This document shows positions 11,748-23,373 of a stretch of DNA of 59,462 nt, piece after piece. Where the stretch lies: NCBI GenBank assembly GCA_037447655.1, contig JBBHKE010002709.1, forward strand, positions 1-59,462, in the 5' to 3' direction. A program made the position numbers and the translations under genes. This stretch comes from Zygnema cylindricum. Taxonomy: Eukaryota; Streptophyta; Zygnematophyceae; Zygnematales; Zygnemataceae. The notes below the pieces were generated by a model. It saw only the letters and a program-made list of their open reading frames with translations. It searched no databases and was not told the DNA's origin. Numbering within the stretch: the stretch's first letter is position 1; each line of letters starts with the position of its first letter.

Positions 11748-11965
11748 TTGTCACAGCTAGATTGGACGCCAGTTGGCAAGCAGGCAAAGACAGGAAGAAG
11801 GCAAGCCATGTGCAAATTCCGCACACTCTGAACTTCAAAGGAAACTCTAAAAGGATCTGCAACTTCCATCAAGGCATAATTGTTTAGTGTATAACTCTGA
11901 TTTAGGGTTAGTGTGCGAAAAAGTAAACCTAAACTTTAAACGTGCGAAACTTTTCATGAGAAGTA

Positions 11966-12165
11966 CAACCGCGAATCGTTATTAGCGTTGAGAAATTATT
12001 AGTGTAAAGAAAAAATTAGCGTCATTCATTCGAATTTAGTGTCGGGAGACGTGTCAGATTATAGTCCACAACCTTAAATAGTGTAGTTTATTCTATTTAA
12101 GGTATTAATGTCAAAATTTTGGGGTGCCGATATAGAGTTCATAACGCTAATAACGATTCGCGGTG
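11966..12165. mobile_element. TA-flanked short inverted-repeat element (family T), 200 bp
   Basis: The ends are CCGCGAATCGTTATTAGCG and CGCTAATAACGATTCGCGG, flanked by TA. It shares the internal block AATTTTGGGGTGCCGATATA with the copies at 14636-14834 and 26089-26222. There is no ORF. TA flanks are what Tc1/mariner-type transposases produce, but no transposase is seen here. Confidence 0.75.
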
Positions 12166-12167
12166 TA

Positions 12168-12727
12168 CAGTACACCGTCAATCGCTATTAGAGTAAAGGA
12201 ATAAATAGCGTAATAATAAAATTAGTGTTATTAACACTAATCGGGATTTTTCTTTTTTGAAAAAAATATATATACTAATTAATCCCTAACTGTAATTTGG
12301 GTTGTCCTGAATAATAAATACCCGCCCTTTCAATGTCTACAGTAATATGTGTATTCGTACAAAATCTGACAATTCGTACGCCGTCGCGCTGTTCACACGG
12401 TCGACGGACGAACATATGGGAACGTGATTTTTGTCGACGAGTTTGCATCTCTTTCTTCCAGTGCATATTCACATGTGTGCGCAATAATGTTAAGTGTCTT
12501 TTTATGCCTTTGTAATTTAAAAAGAACCATTTCATACCGAAATATCGTGTCCGTACTCCACACTATTTCTATCTCAATGTACTTCAATTATCAACCCTAA
12601 TTGAAAAAAAAACCTAATTAGAATAATGGAAAAAATAGAATTATGGATTGTATTTCAGGTTTTTTTTTTTTTTATAAAAGGGCACCAAATTGGGTTATAT
12701 ACTCTAATAGCGATTGACGGTGTACTG
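12168..12727. mobile_element. TA-flanked inverted-repeat element (family T relative), 560 bp
   Basis: Terminal repeats are CAGTACACCGTCAATCG and its complement CGATTGACGGTGTACTG, flanked by TA on both sides. It shares its left TA with the neighbouring 200-bp element. The CAGT start and TA flanks resemble mariner-type elements. It has no coding capacity. Confidence 0.75.
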
Positions 12728-13279
12728 TAATTAATTGAATTAAAATTTTCCCACAAGCACGGGAAATTAATTCTAACACCGTGGTAGAAATTTCATGCGA
12801 TCGTAGTCGTGTTAGAATTTTAATGTCAATATCAGAGGTCGCAAACGGTCAACCGAAACCGTGACTGACAATTAACCGACCACCCGCGCCGGATCCGGAA
12901 CGGATTCGGTTGACAAATTTTGAGGGCCGGGCAGTTGCGGTCGGTTGATTCACCAAAAAAAAAAACTGTCTATTACTGTCGGTCAACCAAAAAACCAAAA
13001 AAAAAAAAAAAAATTACTGTCCATACAATCCAACATTATTGTACTTTGTACTCTTTGGTATCGCGGAAGTACGTGACATCATGATTAGAGTGAGGTTCCA
13101 TTAGGGAAAAAATGTCGTTGTTTACTGAAAGCCGTACTGTTTCGCACAGTGTCGTACCAAAAAAAAAAAATTGTCAGAAAAACAAGGCTACTGAATGAAG
13201 AATTTCATTCTCCACGTTTATGGGCATAAACGTGGACCGTCGGATGGATAATCGGATACGCCATCGTCTGACACTTTCA

Positions 13280-14039
13280 GGGTGACGTTCCATTAGGGCG
13301 GTCCCAGTAAATAAACGGACAAGTCTACTAGCAGCGTTTATTTGGAAGTCCGCTCCATTGTGTCGGCCTAGTAACAAATTCTACTCAATTATGATTGGAG
13401 CCACGTAGGTTAGAGTCCAAATTCTAAAAATCTTGAAAAAAATCTACAAACGTAATATTTGTACGAAATTTCTGTACCACCGGAGGTTATTAATGATTCG
13501 TACATAAAGTTTTTGGCTACATTTTGATTTTCAAAATGGAAAATCAAAATTTCGAAACGGAATGGCAAAAGATGCGACAAACCTTGAAGGTCGCGGCAAA
13601 CGTTTGAATGTCGGTGGATGTCAGACGGAGCGTGCGAAAAAAAATTCGGCTCACTTGCATCCAGCGTGGCAGGCGGCACATGGACCGTACGACGTAGGCA
13701 CATGGCCTATACGACGTGTAGACCTGTGATCGCTTGTTCAAAACAGATATTTTTTTTCTTTTTCACGTGTACCAATGGTACACGTCTAGTATCATACAAC
13801 TCTCCTCGCGAGGAGACTATCGTGACACTGGATGATGTGCGCGATTGCTTCGCGGATCTGAAAATGTGAAATATCCAACGGCCAGGAATTACGCCTACAT
13901 CATTGGACTTCCGACAGCTTTCCAGTAACGATGTTTCGTCTGACAAAAAAATTTGTTTGGTACGTCTCTGTACGGCACTGTACGAAAACGTACGGCGTCC
14001 AGTAACGAACCCCACTTTTCGTCTAATGGAACGTCACCC
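13280..14039. mobile_element. GGG-ended inverted-repeat element with 3-bp TCA duplication, 760 bp
   Basis: The ends are GGGTGACGTTCCATTAG and CTAATGGAACGTCACCC. TCA lies directly outside each (13277-13279, 14040-14042). A GGG start with a 3-bp duplication resembles PIF/Harbinger, although that superfamily prefers TWA. A 16-bp perfect palindrome TCTCCTCGCGAGGAGA sits at 13801-13816. No transposase is seen. Confidence 0.7.
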
Positions 14040-14549
14040 TCAGTTCGCAACAAATGACCCGGAGTTGGTCAATTCTCAGCGCCTGAACGAATAACATTGT
14101 GCCTCGTGGAAAAGTGCACAAATATCCACGACGAGCACGCGACCAAGTGAGTACACGTCGCACATGACATGTGCCTTCCGCCAGGGAGGATGTGATGCCA
14201 CCGGAAGCCGTAAGAAAGTCTTTGACGTAGGATATTGTTTCACGCTTTTGTTGCCATCCATGAACCTTTGACATTTTTGTACGCTTTTACACATCTTAAG
14301 TTTCGCCCGACCGTACAGATTTTATTCAATACGTCGTACGAGTCACTTTTTACCTTCGTTGGTACAATTATGTGGTCACAATTCGTTGTTAGAGATTCTC
14401 TGAAAATTAGCAAAATCGTATTCTTCTATTATGTGGCCAACTCAAAGTGTGCAAAAACAATGTCGGTTATTGACCCGACACAATGGAACGGTCACTTCGG
14501 TAAACGAGTTTTTGATGTTTACAGAGACCGCCTAATGGAACAACGCTCT

Positions 14550-14945
14550 TAGCGTCGCAAATCTGACACGGTAGTAAAACTATTCATTTCGTAATCTTAA
14601 GGAACGCGACAAAGCGTCACAAATCTGACACGGTACACCGCGAATCGTTGTTAGACTATAGAAATTGTTAGAGTAAAGAAAAAAATAGCGTCATTCATTC
14701 AAATTTAGTGTCAGGAGACGTGGCAAATTATGGTCCATCTCCTTAATTAGTGTAATTTGTTCTCTTTAAGGTATCAATGTCAAAATTTTGGGGTGCCGAT
14801 ATAGAGTACATAAGGCTAATAACGATTCACGATGTAGTACAGTATTCATTTTGCAAGTCTTAGGGAACGCGACAAAGCGTCGCAAATCTGACACGTTAGT
14901 AAACACTATTCATGTTGCAAATCTAAGGGAACGTGACAAATCGTA
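14550..14945. repeat. Tandem repeat of about 60 bp, split by a MITE
   Basis: At least three copies of a unit containing GGAACGCGACAAAGCGTC and AAATCTGACACG occur at about 14580-14635, 14844-14899 and 14908-14945. The family T element at 14636-14834 sits between the first and second copies, exactly at a TA. Confidence 0.65.
14636..14834. mobile_element. Family T MITE, 199 bp
   Basis: The ends are CACCGCGAATCGTTGTTAG and CTAATAACGATTCACGATG, flanked by TA. Internally it matches the 11966-12165 copy through the shared GGGGTGCCGATATAGAGT block. It is inserted inside a tandem repeat. Confidence 0.78.
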
Positions 14946-15242
14946 ATTATTGGCTTATTCATACGTCGTACATTAGATAATTTTGTATTTTTTCGGTTAC
15001 GGGCGGGCACGGTTAGTCGCGCGAAATCGAGTTTCGGTTACGTCGGTTGGTTAACGGTTAACAATTTTGGAGTGTGACATAACCCAGTCGGGCGTCGGTT
15101 ACTCGGATTTTGAAAAAAAAAACAGCCGGTTTCGGTTATGTAAAATTTTGACTTTGCGACCTCTGGTCAATATACGACATAAATTCTGCATCGGTTCAAA
15201 ATAAAATTACGTATTGCGATACTACGTAGGATTACAAATATC

Positions 15243-16117
15243 TAGTGTTGTGTATCGGTAAGGATTTGCCGATAACCGATATGGGCCTTTTTACGGGTAT
15301 CCGATAATCGATACATTGGTACGATATATCGTTATCGATGTTATCGCCGAAAGATAGCCGATATTTATCGGTTAATATCGACGACAACACCGATATCGAT
15401 AACTATCGACGATAACTGTACGGACGTACACATAACTGTACGGACCGTACACATAACTGTACGGCTATTACACTCAACTGTACGTGTTATTCCTCGGACG
15501 TGTACAAGCACAGAAAGTACAGTAGCCGCCATGAGATCTGTACGGTTTTGATACGGATCCTTTCACAACTGACGCCATGGCTTTGTCCCTTTATTCCTTG
15601 AGATCCATTAGGGACCTGCCACTGGCATAAGCTGCCAAAATAGCCATTTCGGGATGTCGGCGCTCACGCTGGCCGTCCGCTCGTGTTTTCTCATTCCAAG
15701 TCGTCCGTTCGATTCCGGCAGCGCGCAGAATGTTATTTTGCGTTCGTTTTACTTTGTGTCCGCCGTCCTTTTTCCGTTCCATGTTCACTAGTTTGTCAGT
15801 AAAATTCCGTAAATTGCCGTAAAATATCTGTTTAGTTAGCTGACCAACGTTTATGTGTTGCGCTGTCCGTAGTAAATTGCAGTTAAACGGAGACGGAACA
15901 GATTATTATACGTGGCATGCCACGCCATATAAAGTTAATAATATAATACAGAATGTCATAAAGTACTATTGTATGCATACTATGTTTTTTTTATGTTATC
16001 GCCGATATGGAATTTGTTCGTCTCAGACCGATATATTGGAACCTCTGACCGTTCGATAACCGATAACTATCGGTATCGGTGTTATCGCAATAACTTTTTT
16101 ACCGATTCGCAACACTA
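15243..16117. mobile_element. hAT-like element (family H), 875 bp, perfect 8-bp duplication
   Basis: The ends are TAGTGTTGTGTATCGG and the loose complement ...CAACACTA. CAAATATC is present directly outside both (15235-15242 and 16118-16125). Subterminal DNA is packed with CGATA/TATCG repeats that can fold back. Internally, a roughly 20-bp unit with ATAACTGTACGG is repeated at about 15410-15480. An 8-bp duplication and a TAGTG start fit hAT; no transposase gene is inside. Confidence 0.87.
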
Positions 16118-16994
16118 CAAATATCAATACGATAGTACGCACAAATGCCAAAATCGTTCATATACTACTTTATGTAAAACATTTCAAATTCAAGAGTAAA
16201 GTTTGAACCTTCAACGATTTCAAAAAGTGAAAAAGTAAAAAGTGAAGTGGTCCAGCTGCAATTCCGAGCTGCATTGTTTCCGAGCTGCAATCTGAACAAC
16301 AGGGAGAATGGAGAGTAGAAGAGAGTAGAAAGGGAGAGAGACTATTTCCAGACTTGATGGATAAGTAATTGAGAACAAAAAAGTGCGAGATCAAACGAGT
16401 GAAAAAGTTTCGATTGGAGAGAAGTTCAAAAGATTGCATTCTAGGAGTGCTGAAGGGAAAATTGGGAGGAGGCAAAAAGGGAGGTGGAGAGGGATAGGGA
16501 GAGAAGGGAAGAGCGAGAATGGGAGGAAAGGTGAGAGTGGGTAGTTTCAAAGAAACAGTAAAGCAAACTTTTTTTCTATGAGTGCATATCTCATTTTTCT
16601 GTAGTATTTCAATAATTTTCAGTGGCAATGGTGTCGTTAGTGAACCAAACAGCCAATCAAATACTTCGTCGCCGGTATAATACATGAGAATAATTTCTCG
16701 TGCAAGGAGGAGAGGTACTGTAGGTCACTCATTTTGACTTTAATAGGAAGTGTTTTTTTCATAGCGGCCAAAACAATCCATTAGAGTATAAATAATTTTT
16801 TACAAATTGTGTGAGAATCACGGCCGGATGCACTATTGAAAGAGATAATGTGTCCTAAGGAGATGAGGAGATAATATAGAGAATCAACTATTAAACACCA
16901 CCCTATATATATATATAAATCCCTAAAAAATCCTAAATACCCTTTTTTTATTATTAATTATATTGATTGGTTATTATTATTGTTATTTTATATG
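16118..16994. other. Unassigned AT-rich sequence up to the assembly gap
   Basis: One minus-strand open frame (16685-16170) has proline-rich low-complexity sequence and no motif I know. A purine-rich stretch lies at 16280-16520. I see no gene or element border that can be defended. Confidence 0.5.
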
Positions 16995-17004
16995 NNNNNN
17001 NNNN
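16995..17004. other. Assembly gap (10 N)
   Basis: Ten Ns; the true gap length is unknown. The sequence style changes across it, from palindromic repeat DNA to plainer AT-rich DNA. Confidence 1.
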
Positions 17005-18595
17005 GTTTGTTTGGACGGAAGAGGATGGTTACTAAGTACACATCTACCTCCCGAACTTCGGTACTTCCCACTCCTACACTTCTAATCTCTCATTTTCTAG
17101 TACTACATCACCCTTTACCCTTTAAACGATTACCACCTCTTTTTTTCACCTCGTGAAATGAATAAGTTCTCGTTTCCTCAGGTCTTTACTGAATTTTGAT
17201 AAAGTTTGGGATTTAAGAATGGAAACTAACGAAAGTTAAAAAGACAACGTTTTAAACACCAACTTAAAATGGAAACTCTCGAAACTTAAAACAACAACTT
17301 TTTAAACCCCCCTTTGAAAATGGAAATATAAAGATACAAACCCTTTTAACTTACAAGTGATTGAATGAAAATTACATGAAAGATATCAAAATCTGAAAAA
17401 TCAAATATACATTAAAAGTAAGTTAGTGAACATTCAATTTTCCCAAACATAGAAATATAAAGGTAAAAGTTTCCCCCCAAATTTTTCAACAACAAAATTC
17501 AAAGCTCTCAAAGGTAAAATTCAACCACAAATTTTGCAACAGAAAAATTGAAAGCAATCAAAGGTAAGAATTTAGGGTTTGAAATAGTTTTAAGTCATTT
17601 CTGGACTCCTTTGCTCTTGAATAAGTAAAGTGCTCCACTTTTTTTCTCCACCATTAGCAAATTTCCCATTTCCCACTACATCATGATCTTTTACTCTCTA
17701 ATCTTCACATCCTCACCCTTCATGGCTTCAAGCCCTCCATCTACACATGAATCATTGGTAGGAGAAGGCAGGTTTGTTTGGCCTCTAGGTAATTGGAGTA
17801 AGCTTTAGCGGTGGCTACAGTGCCCACCCCGCCTTAGTCCTTAGGACCTAAGCCAGCCTCACATCTAACTAGCGGACGCTGGGAGTGTGATCACTTAGTT
17901 TCCCTCCAATCCCCTGCTATTTCACATTGTGGTTCTACCGACACAAGTTAGAGCACCCTCATCGGTCACGGCAGTCGATATTCGAGTGAGTAAACTTCTC
18001 CTTCATTTCTAACCAAAGCTCTCTCACCGGTCTCGACAGTCGATATTTGAGTGAGCAAACTTCACCTTGGTTTCTAACCAAAGCTATAATACCATATGTA
18101 ATAGGATCTCCTACCTCTCAAAAAATCCCATTACTACAACCAATTTCAACCACACAGTTCACACATTGGAAAATACACATCCACATTGGAAAGCACTCAC
18201 ATAAGGATAAACTTTAAATTAGAAGAAGTTTTTGTCTACATAACATTAGCTTGGTCTCTTGCTCTCGTGGCTCAACCCTTCTTTTAAAGTGTTTTCCACT
18301 ACCCTCCACTATTAATAATTCTATTGCTTAACAACTAAAACACTACTTAGTTAGTAAGAGATTTCAATGCAAAAATGTCGTTGCTCCAATTTGGTTTTAA
18401 TTGCTTAAGACCAAGATCAATCAAAATTTCCACAAACTTTTCCAAAGTAAAAGATGTTTACTTTTCTCTTAGACTTCACCATTTATCCATCATCGCCCTG
18501 GACTAGCCTGGCCAGAGTCAACGCAGAGTCAACGCTATATTGAACAAGTTTTACCTGTGCCCATCATTGATAGATCCAAATTACCATAATCAAAC
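17005..18595 (-). mobile_element. Probable LTR-retrotransposon remnant: LTR, primer-binding site, leader
   Basis: On the minus strand TGGTATTATAGC (18095-18084) resembles the common plant primer-binding site TGGTATCAGAGC for initiator tRNA-Met. It is preceded by TA and by an LTR-like end CCTATTACA. The LTR would be about 18099-18595, starting TGTTTGATTATGG on the minus strand. Downstream leader DNA holds a roughly 66-bp tandem duplication (17955-18085) and AT-rich repeats (17200-17580). No gag or pol is present. The left border is unknown because of the nearby gap. Confidence 0.4.
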
Positions 18596-18647
18596 AATTA
18601 GAATGTATGATTTTTTCCAAAATTTTCAAATTCTTAAATAGCGTACA

Positions 18648-18705
18648 CCACGGTAATTATTTGTATACGCTAATGAAACCTACACGCTAATAGCGATTAG
18701 CGGTG
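18648..18705. mobile_element. Partial family T element end
   Basis: CGCTAATAGCGATTAGCGGTG is a recognisable right terminus of the TA-flanked family (first 20 bases only compared). The left part is short and diverged. It directly abuts the family H element at 18706. Confidence 0.45.
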
Positions 18706-19521
18706 TAGTGTTTGGTGTCGGGTAAATTCATATCGCGATAATTTCGATATTCGATATATCGAATATCGATCGAGCAGACTCTTCGATATATCGTACCGAG
18801 ACCAACATAAATTATCGCGATATATATCGCGATTCATATTATTTTTTAAATTTAATATTTTATTTTTTAATATAATATGTTATTTTAGCGGAAAAAAAAA
18901 ATTGTCTGATACGCCACGTACGACATGATTTTCGTTCCGTGACTTAAAGGTAGACGCCGCAAAATGTAACCGACAAAACAATACAAATTCTGTAATTCAT
19001 AAAATTACTTATTTGGGGTATGGTTTCATGAGGAGGTCTTTGCTATAGTACAGACAACAAAATTTCTACATCGCGTATCTTCTGTAAACAAGTTTTTGCA
19101 TACGTGTTTTGATTTGAGTGGTTCCATGTAAGTTGACGATCAAATATCTAAAATCGTCAAAGATTAGAGAACCGACCATTTTCGTATGGAAATCCGTACT
19201 TGCGTATTATGTAAGTGTACCGCGCCAATGTACCTCAAAGATCTCCTTCACTCTGCTGTCTTTCACGAAAAAACCGTATTTCTTTTCAGCAAAAAAACTT
19301 GACGGTCACCGCGTCCGAAAGCACGTGACTTTGGAGAACTGTGAAAATTTTCATTTTTTTTTTAAATACTTTTATATATTGACGATAGGATATATTGGCG
19401 ATACATCGGCAATATATCAGCGATATATCAAAATATTTTGATTTTCGATATATCGATTATCGGGTACCTAAAATTCGATATATATCGAATATCGGCAAAT
19501 GGTCCTCGATACCCAACACTA
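18706..19521. mobile_element. hAT-like family H element, 816 bp
   Basis: It starts TAGTGTTTGGTGTCGGGTA and ends with ...GGGTATCGAGG on the complement followed by CAACACTA. It is rich in TCGATA/TATCGA palindromic subterminal repeats. A family T element begins exactly at its terminal TA on the right. The 8-bp duplication is therefore not adjacent. TAGCGGTG on the left compares with TAGCGGCC after the family T element, six of eight bases. Confidence 0.65.
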
Positions 19522-20075
19522 CACCGTGAATCGTTATTAGACTTATGTACTCTATATCGGCGCCCCAAAATTTTGACATTGATTTTCGAAATACAGTGAC
19601 TGATTCTATTTTATCCGTGACGTTAATTACGGTTCTTGTGAATTAGCGTCAATGGAATTTTCGTACTTATTTCATGAATAGTGTGGCGTACGGAATGCGT
19701 TTGCTGGTATAAAACTATACTTCATTACCGAAAATCGTACAGAAATTGTAGTTAACTTATGTCGATCGCATACAGAACTGCGCTTAGAATAAACGTGGAG
19801 TCGAGTTTGCAAAAAACGCGTTCGCAAACCCAAATTAGAATTATGGATTAATTACACTGAAAGGACGCGACGTGGTACAGATTGTCAGAATTTGTACTTC
19901 TACCTATTTTAACGTATATTTAATGACGTCGGATTCTGTATACCTAAATCAACGTTATAGAGAAATTACAATTAAACATTTTTTTCATAATGGTATTGAT
20001 ACACAAATTAGAATCAATGACACTAATGTATTATTGATACTAATAATTTCTATAGTCTAATAACGATTCACGGTG
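19522..20075. mobile_element. Family T element, 554 bp, TA-flanked
   Basis: The ends are CACCGTGAATCGTTATTAG and CTAATAACGATTCACGGTG, with TA on each side (19520-19521, 20076-20077). The internal inverse of the GGGGTGCCGATATA block lies near 19555-19575. It is non-coding. Confidence 0.78.
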
Positions 20076-20077
20076 TA

Positions 20078-20893
20078 GCGGCCACACGTAAACAAAAGTG
20101 TTGCACGCAAACCCACTTTCTCCCTTACGTAAACTCCACTGTGAGAGCACATGTTGACTTTTAACTTTAGCCACAAAATTGAAATTTAGGGTGAATCTCC
20201 ATTAGGGGAAAAGTGAGGTTCATTACTGGAAAAAGTGCATTTTCGTACAAGTCCAGCTCATTTTCGTACATAGTCGTACTGTTTTTTTTATATAACAAGA
20301 TTACTGGAGATTCGTCAAGATTCGACGTGTAAAATTTTAACGCGTGGAATGGTCACGTGCGATCCAGGATAGAAACCCTACATGTTGCTTACGCCACGCG
20401 CCTTCAAACATATGCCACGCGCCCTCGGACAGGTGGGAATCAAATCCTAAGGAAAACCACGAGAAAAATCTTTATCGAAGAATGTGCCGTACCATCCGTT
20501 GACATCCGAAATTTGTGGCGCCACGACGAAACACGAACGACAAAACAACAATAAAAATGACAAAACACGAACGTACAAATTGTACATTCACGTAATTTAA
20601 TATTGGGGCTGACTATACGGATACAAATTCAGGTCATAATTCAAAAGTAGGCGTTTTTATGGTAGGCCTTTGGTAGGCGCCTTTATCGTAAGTTGTGTTA
20701 TGGGCTTTTCATGTGATCTTCTTAAATCGCTACTTTGATCAGCGACCGTCCGATCGTCCAAATCTGACTGTGTGAATAATTTTTTTTGGTCTGAATGTTT
20801 TAATTGGTTCAATTTTTGGTCTGAATGTTTTAATTGGTCCGAATAGGTCCGGATACAATATGGGTCTTAAGGTCATATTGTATGTTTTGCATA
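20078..20893. other. Repeat-derived spacer with degenerate terminal motifs
   Basis: Contains GGGTGAATCTCCATTAG at about 20189, a relative of the GGG-ended family start at 13280, with no matching other end found. From about 20630 a sequence with TTCAAAAGTAGGC has an inverted partner CCTACTTTTGAA near 21405. This suggests a larger element around the hAT-like insertion at 20894. A direct repeat TTTGGTCTGAATGTTTTAAT occurs twice near 20790-20840. Confidence 0.45.
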
Positions 20894-21376
20894 CATAGTT
20901 GTTCACGGCGTTTAGTGCGAACGATTTAATCGCAACGAATTATACGTAACAAATGCATTGAACCTTTTGAAAAAATCGTAAAAATCGTTAATGAATTTTC
21001 GTCCGTACTATTTCGTACATGTAAACAAAAATATATTTTACATATCCCGCAGTTTGTACATTTTCCGTACAGTTCCCGTCTATTTTCGTCATAGCCCGTA
21101 CAATGCTGGTACAATTCCGTACGTTTCCCGTTAAATTTCTGTTCAGTTTACCGGACAGAAAGTACTACGAAGTGCAACGTATCTTTTAGTCAAATTTGGT
21201 ACTTTTTGGGTACAAAACCGTACAGTTACTGTACATACCGTACATTTACCGTAAATTCTCCGTTCAGTTTACCGGACAGAAAGTACATCGCGTTTTTTTC
21301 CGATTTATTCAAAAGTCACGAATTATACGTTTTAATCGGAAAAAAAGGAAAAAATCGCGCGATTTGAACAACTATG
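20894..21376. mobile_element. hAT-like element, 483 bp, perfect 8-bp duplication
   Basis: Terminal repeats are CATAGTTGTTCA and TGAACAACTATG. TTTGCATA lies directly outside both ends (20886-20893, 21377-21384). It is non-coding, with repeated CCGTACA/TGTACGG motifs internally. It sits inside another inverted-repeat element. Confidence 0.8.
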
Positions 21377-21384
21377 TTTGCATA

Positions 21385-21829
21385 CAATAGGCATATTGTA
21401 TGGGCCTACTTTCACCTACTTTTGAACTATGATTCAGATATTGTGCTGCTTTTGGAATCTTTGGCATGCTCGCCGTCAGTACATGAACCTTCGTGCATCC
21501 AATCGAAAGAAAGCACGTACGCGAGGGATTCCTTGGTGACACGACCTGATGGAGAAGTGAAAGAAGTGAAAATACTGCCAGTAAACGTATCTGTACGATT
21601 ACTGTCGGCGCCTGATGGAGAAGAGGCCTTAATCGCGAAGCGTTACATTGAACATTTGAAGATGACGTGACAGTGGGTCAAAACAACACAAGACGACAAA
21701 ATTTCGTACATCTTAAGTTCGCGGATGACGCAAATTGTACTCTACAAATTTGCGATTTCTTCGTACGGCTGAGCCTACACAGTACGGCGCTAAGTTGCAA
21801 AGTAAAACGACAAAAAAAACCCGTACTTA
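21385..21829. other. Spacer with homology to the 47978-48756 element
   Basis: A segment of about 150 bp with GATGACGCAAATTGTACTC and TTCTTCGTACGG (21720-21800) reappears at 48620-48700, inside a GGG-ended element. This is a remnant of the same family, cut off by the palindrome that starts at 21830. Confidence 0.5.
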
Positions 21830-22064
21830 GGGTACTTTCGCATGTGCTAAAGTTACAGTTATTTTCTGTCGTTTTCCTCTGTAACTTAGAAAAAAACGAG
21901 AAAATCTGTAGCCGTACCAAAAAAACGAAATTAATACCGTACAAGTTACATTACCGTGAAACTTTAAATGTACTGTAGTTTGTCGTTTAGGTCGATGCAG
22001 TTTGTCGTCTAGCGCGTTTCGACACTTTTTCACGTCCTTCCAGCTCATCTTCAAACTTGAAATC

Positions 22065-22086
22065 AAATCACCTCGCGAGGTGATTT
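22065..22086. other. 22-bp perfect palindrome, left arm
   Basis: The symmetric core CCTCGCGAGG is flanked by AAATCA and TGATTT. The same palindrome occurs at 25832-25853 in the right arm. Related palindromes occur at 13801-13816 and, imperfectly, at 48520-48541, each inside an inverted-repeat element. Confidence 0.7.
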
Positions 22087-22779
22087 TAATTAAAGTTCCA
22101 GGATTCGAGCGAATAGGCAGACGTTGTAACACGTGCCAGACGTTTTGTACTATTCCCGTGCGCGGAGTACTAAAAAAAATACCCCAAATGCACGTTTGCG
22201 GCCTGTACGAACCGTATTTCGTGCGCTGTTTTCCGTACAGGGGCCGTGGAGGGGTCACGACCAACGGACGCCATTTCGCAAAAGCGTGAAGGCGCCTCCT
22301 TCCTTCCCCTCATATCCTTCCTCAACGCTCTCTGTCATAACACTCCTTTCTCAAACACACGTGCCTTCACATATACGGCGTGGGAAAAACATTGGGCACC
22401 TTTCGACAAGCGGGAAGACGAAAAAAAAACCTTATTTCTGCGCAACAGCGTAAGGTATTTTATGGTTTCTTCATAATGAATAGCAAATGCCATATTCTTC
22501 ATTGTTGTACATTCTTTATATGTTTTGTAGTAGCTTTTTGGTGTTTCTGATTTAAAAACTTGTTTATATAACATGTGTATTTTTGCATATTAATGTGTGT
22601 GTGTGTACATGTATATATATAGAGCGTGATGTAATTATACATGTAGAGCTGTATATATACATATACAGATGTATATAAATTTAGGTCTATAAACCTCATT
22701 CGGTGATCTACAACAGCCTGCACTACCGTTGAATAATTTTTTTTAGCATCAAAATAGTCTATCGGTAACATGTACATAC

Positions 22780-23142
<363 letters not shown>

Positions 23143-23212
23143 CCATGTATATTCTCTCTGTCTCTCTCTCAATGTGGAAAGTAGAATATGCTTTGTATCC
23201 GTTTTTGCAAGA

Positions 23213-23373
23213 ATGGCGAAGAAAGGTGGTGGAAAGTACAAAGACATGACACTGCAGAGAAGAGAGGCGCGTTTCGTGGAATAGCTGAGCAAGTACGGCA
23301 GAGTGGTGAAAGTCTCCACGTCGACAATGTCCCAAAGATTGTACAGCGTGCGGTTTTACGTCTCAATTTGCAG
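23213..23373 (+). pseudogene. Coding-like fragment in the left palindrome arm, ending at a splice-donor motif
   Basis: An ATG starts [20 protein letters not shown], which meets a stop at 23282. In the next frame the sequence stays open as [20 protein letters not shown] and onward to CAG|GTGAGT at 23374. A basic N-terminus plus a helix-rich second half could be the DNA-binding start of a transposase, or a captured host exon. I do not recognise the family. An identical copy lies in the other arm. One frameshift separates the two halves. Confidence 0.4.

Larger units (their letters stand above)
12833..15165. mobile_element. hAT-like non-autonomous element with 8-bp duplication, host of nested insertions
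   Basis: Terminal repeats are CAGAGGTCGCAAA and TTTGCGACCTCTG. The 8-bp sequence GTCAATAT occurs immediately outside both ends (12825-12832 and 15166-15173), the hAT-type signature. Subterminal regions are rich in CGGTT/AACCG motifs. No transposase is visible. Inside are a GGG-ended element (13280-14039), a family T MITE (14636-14834) and a 60-bp-class tandem repeat, all younger than the host element. Confidence 0.85.

Noticed and set aside
18706-20085. A perfect 8-bp duplication for the family H element at 18706
   Set aside because: Only six of eight bases match after allowing for the family T insertion, so it is stated as weak.
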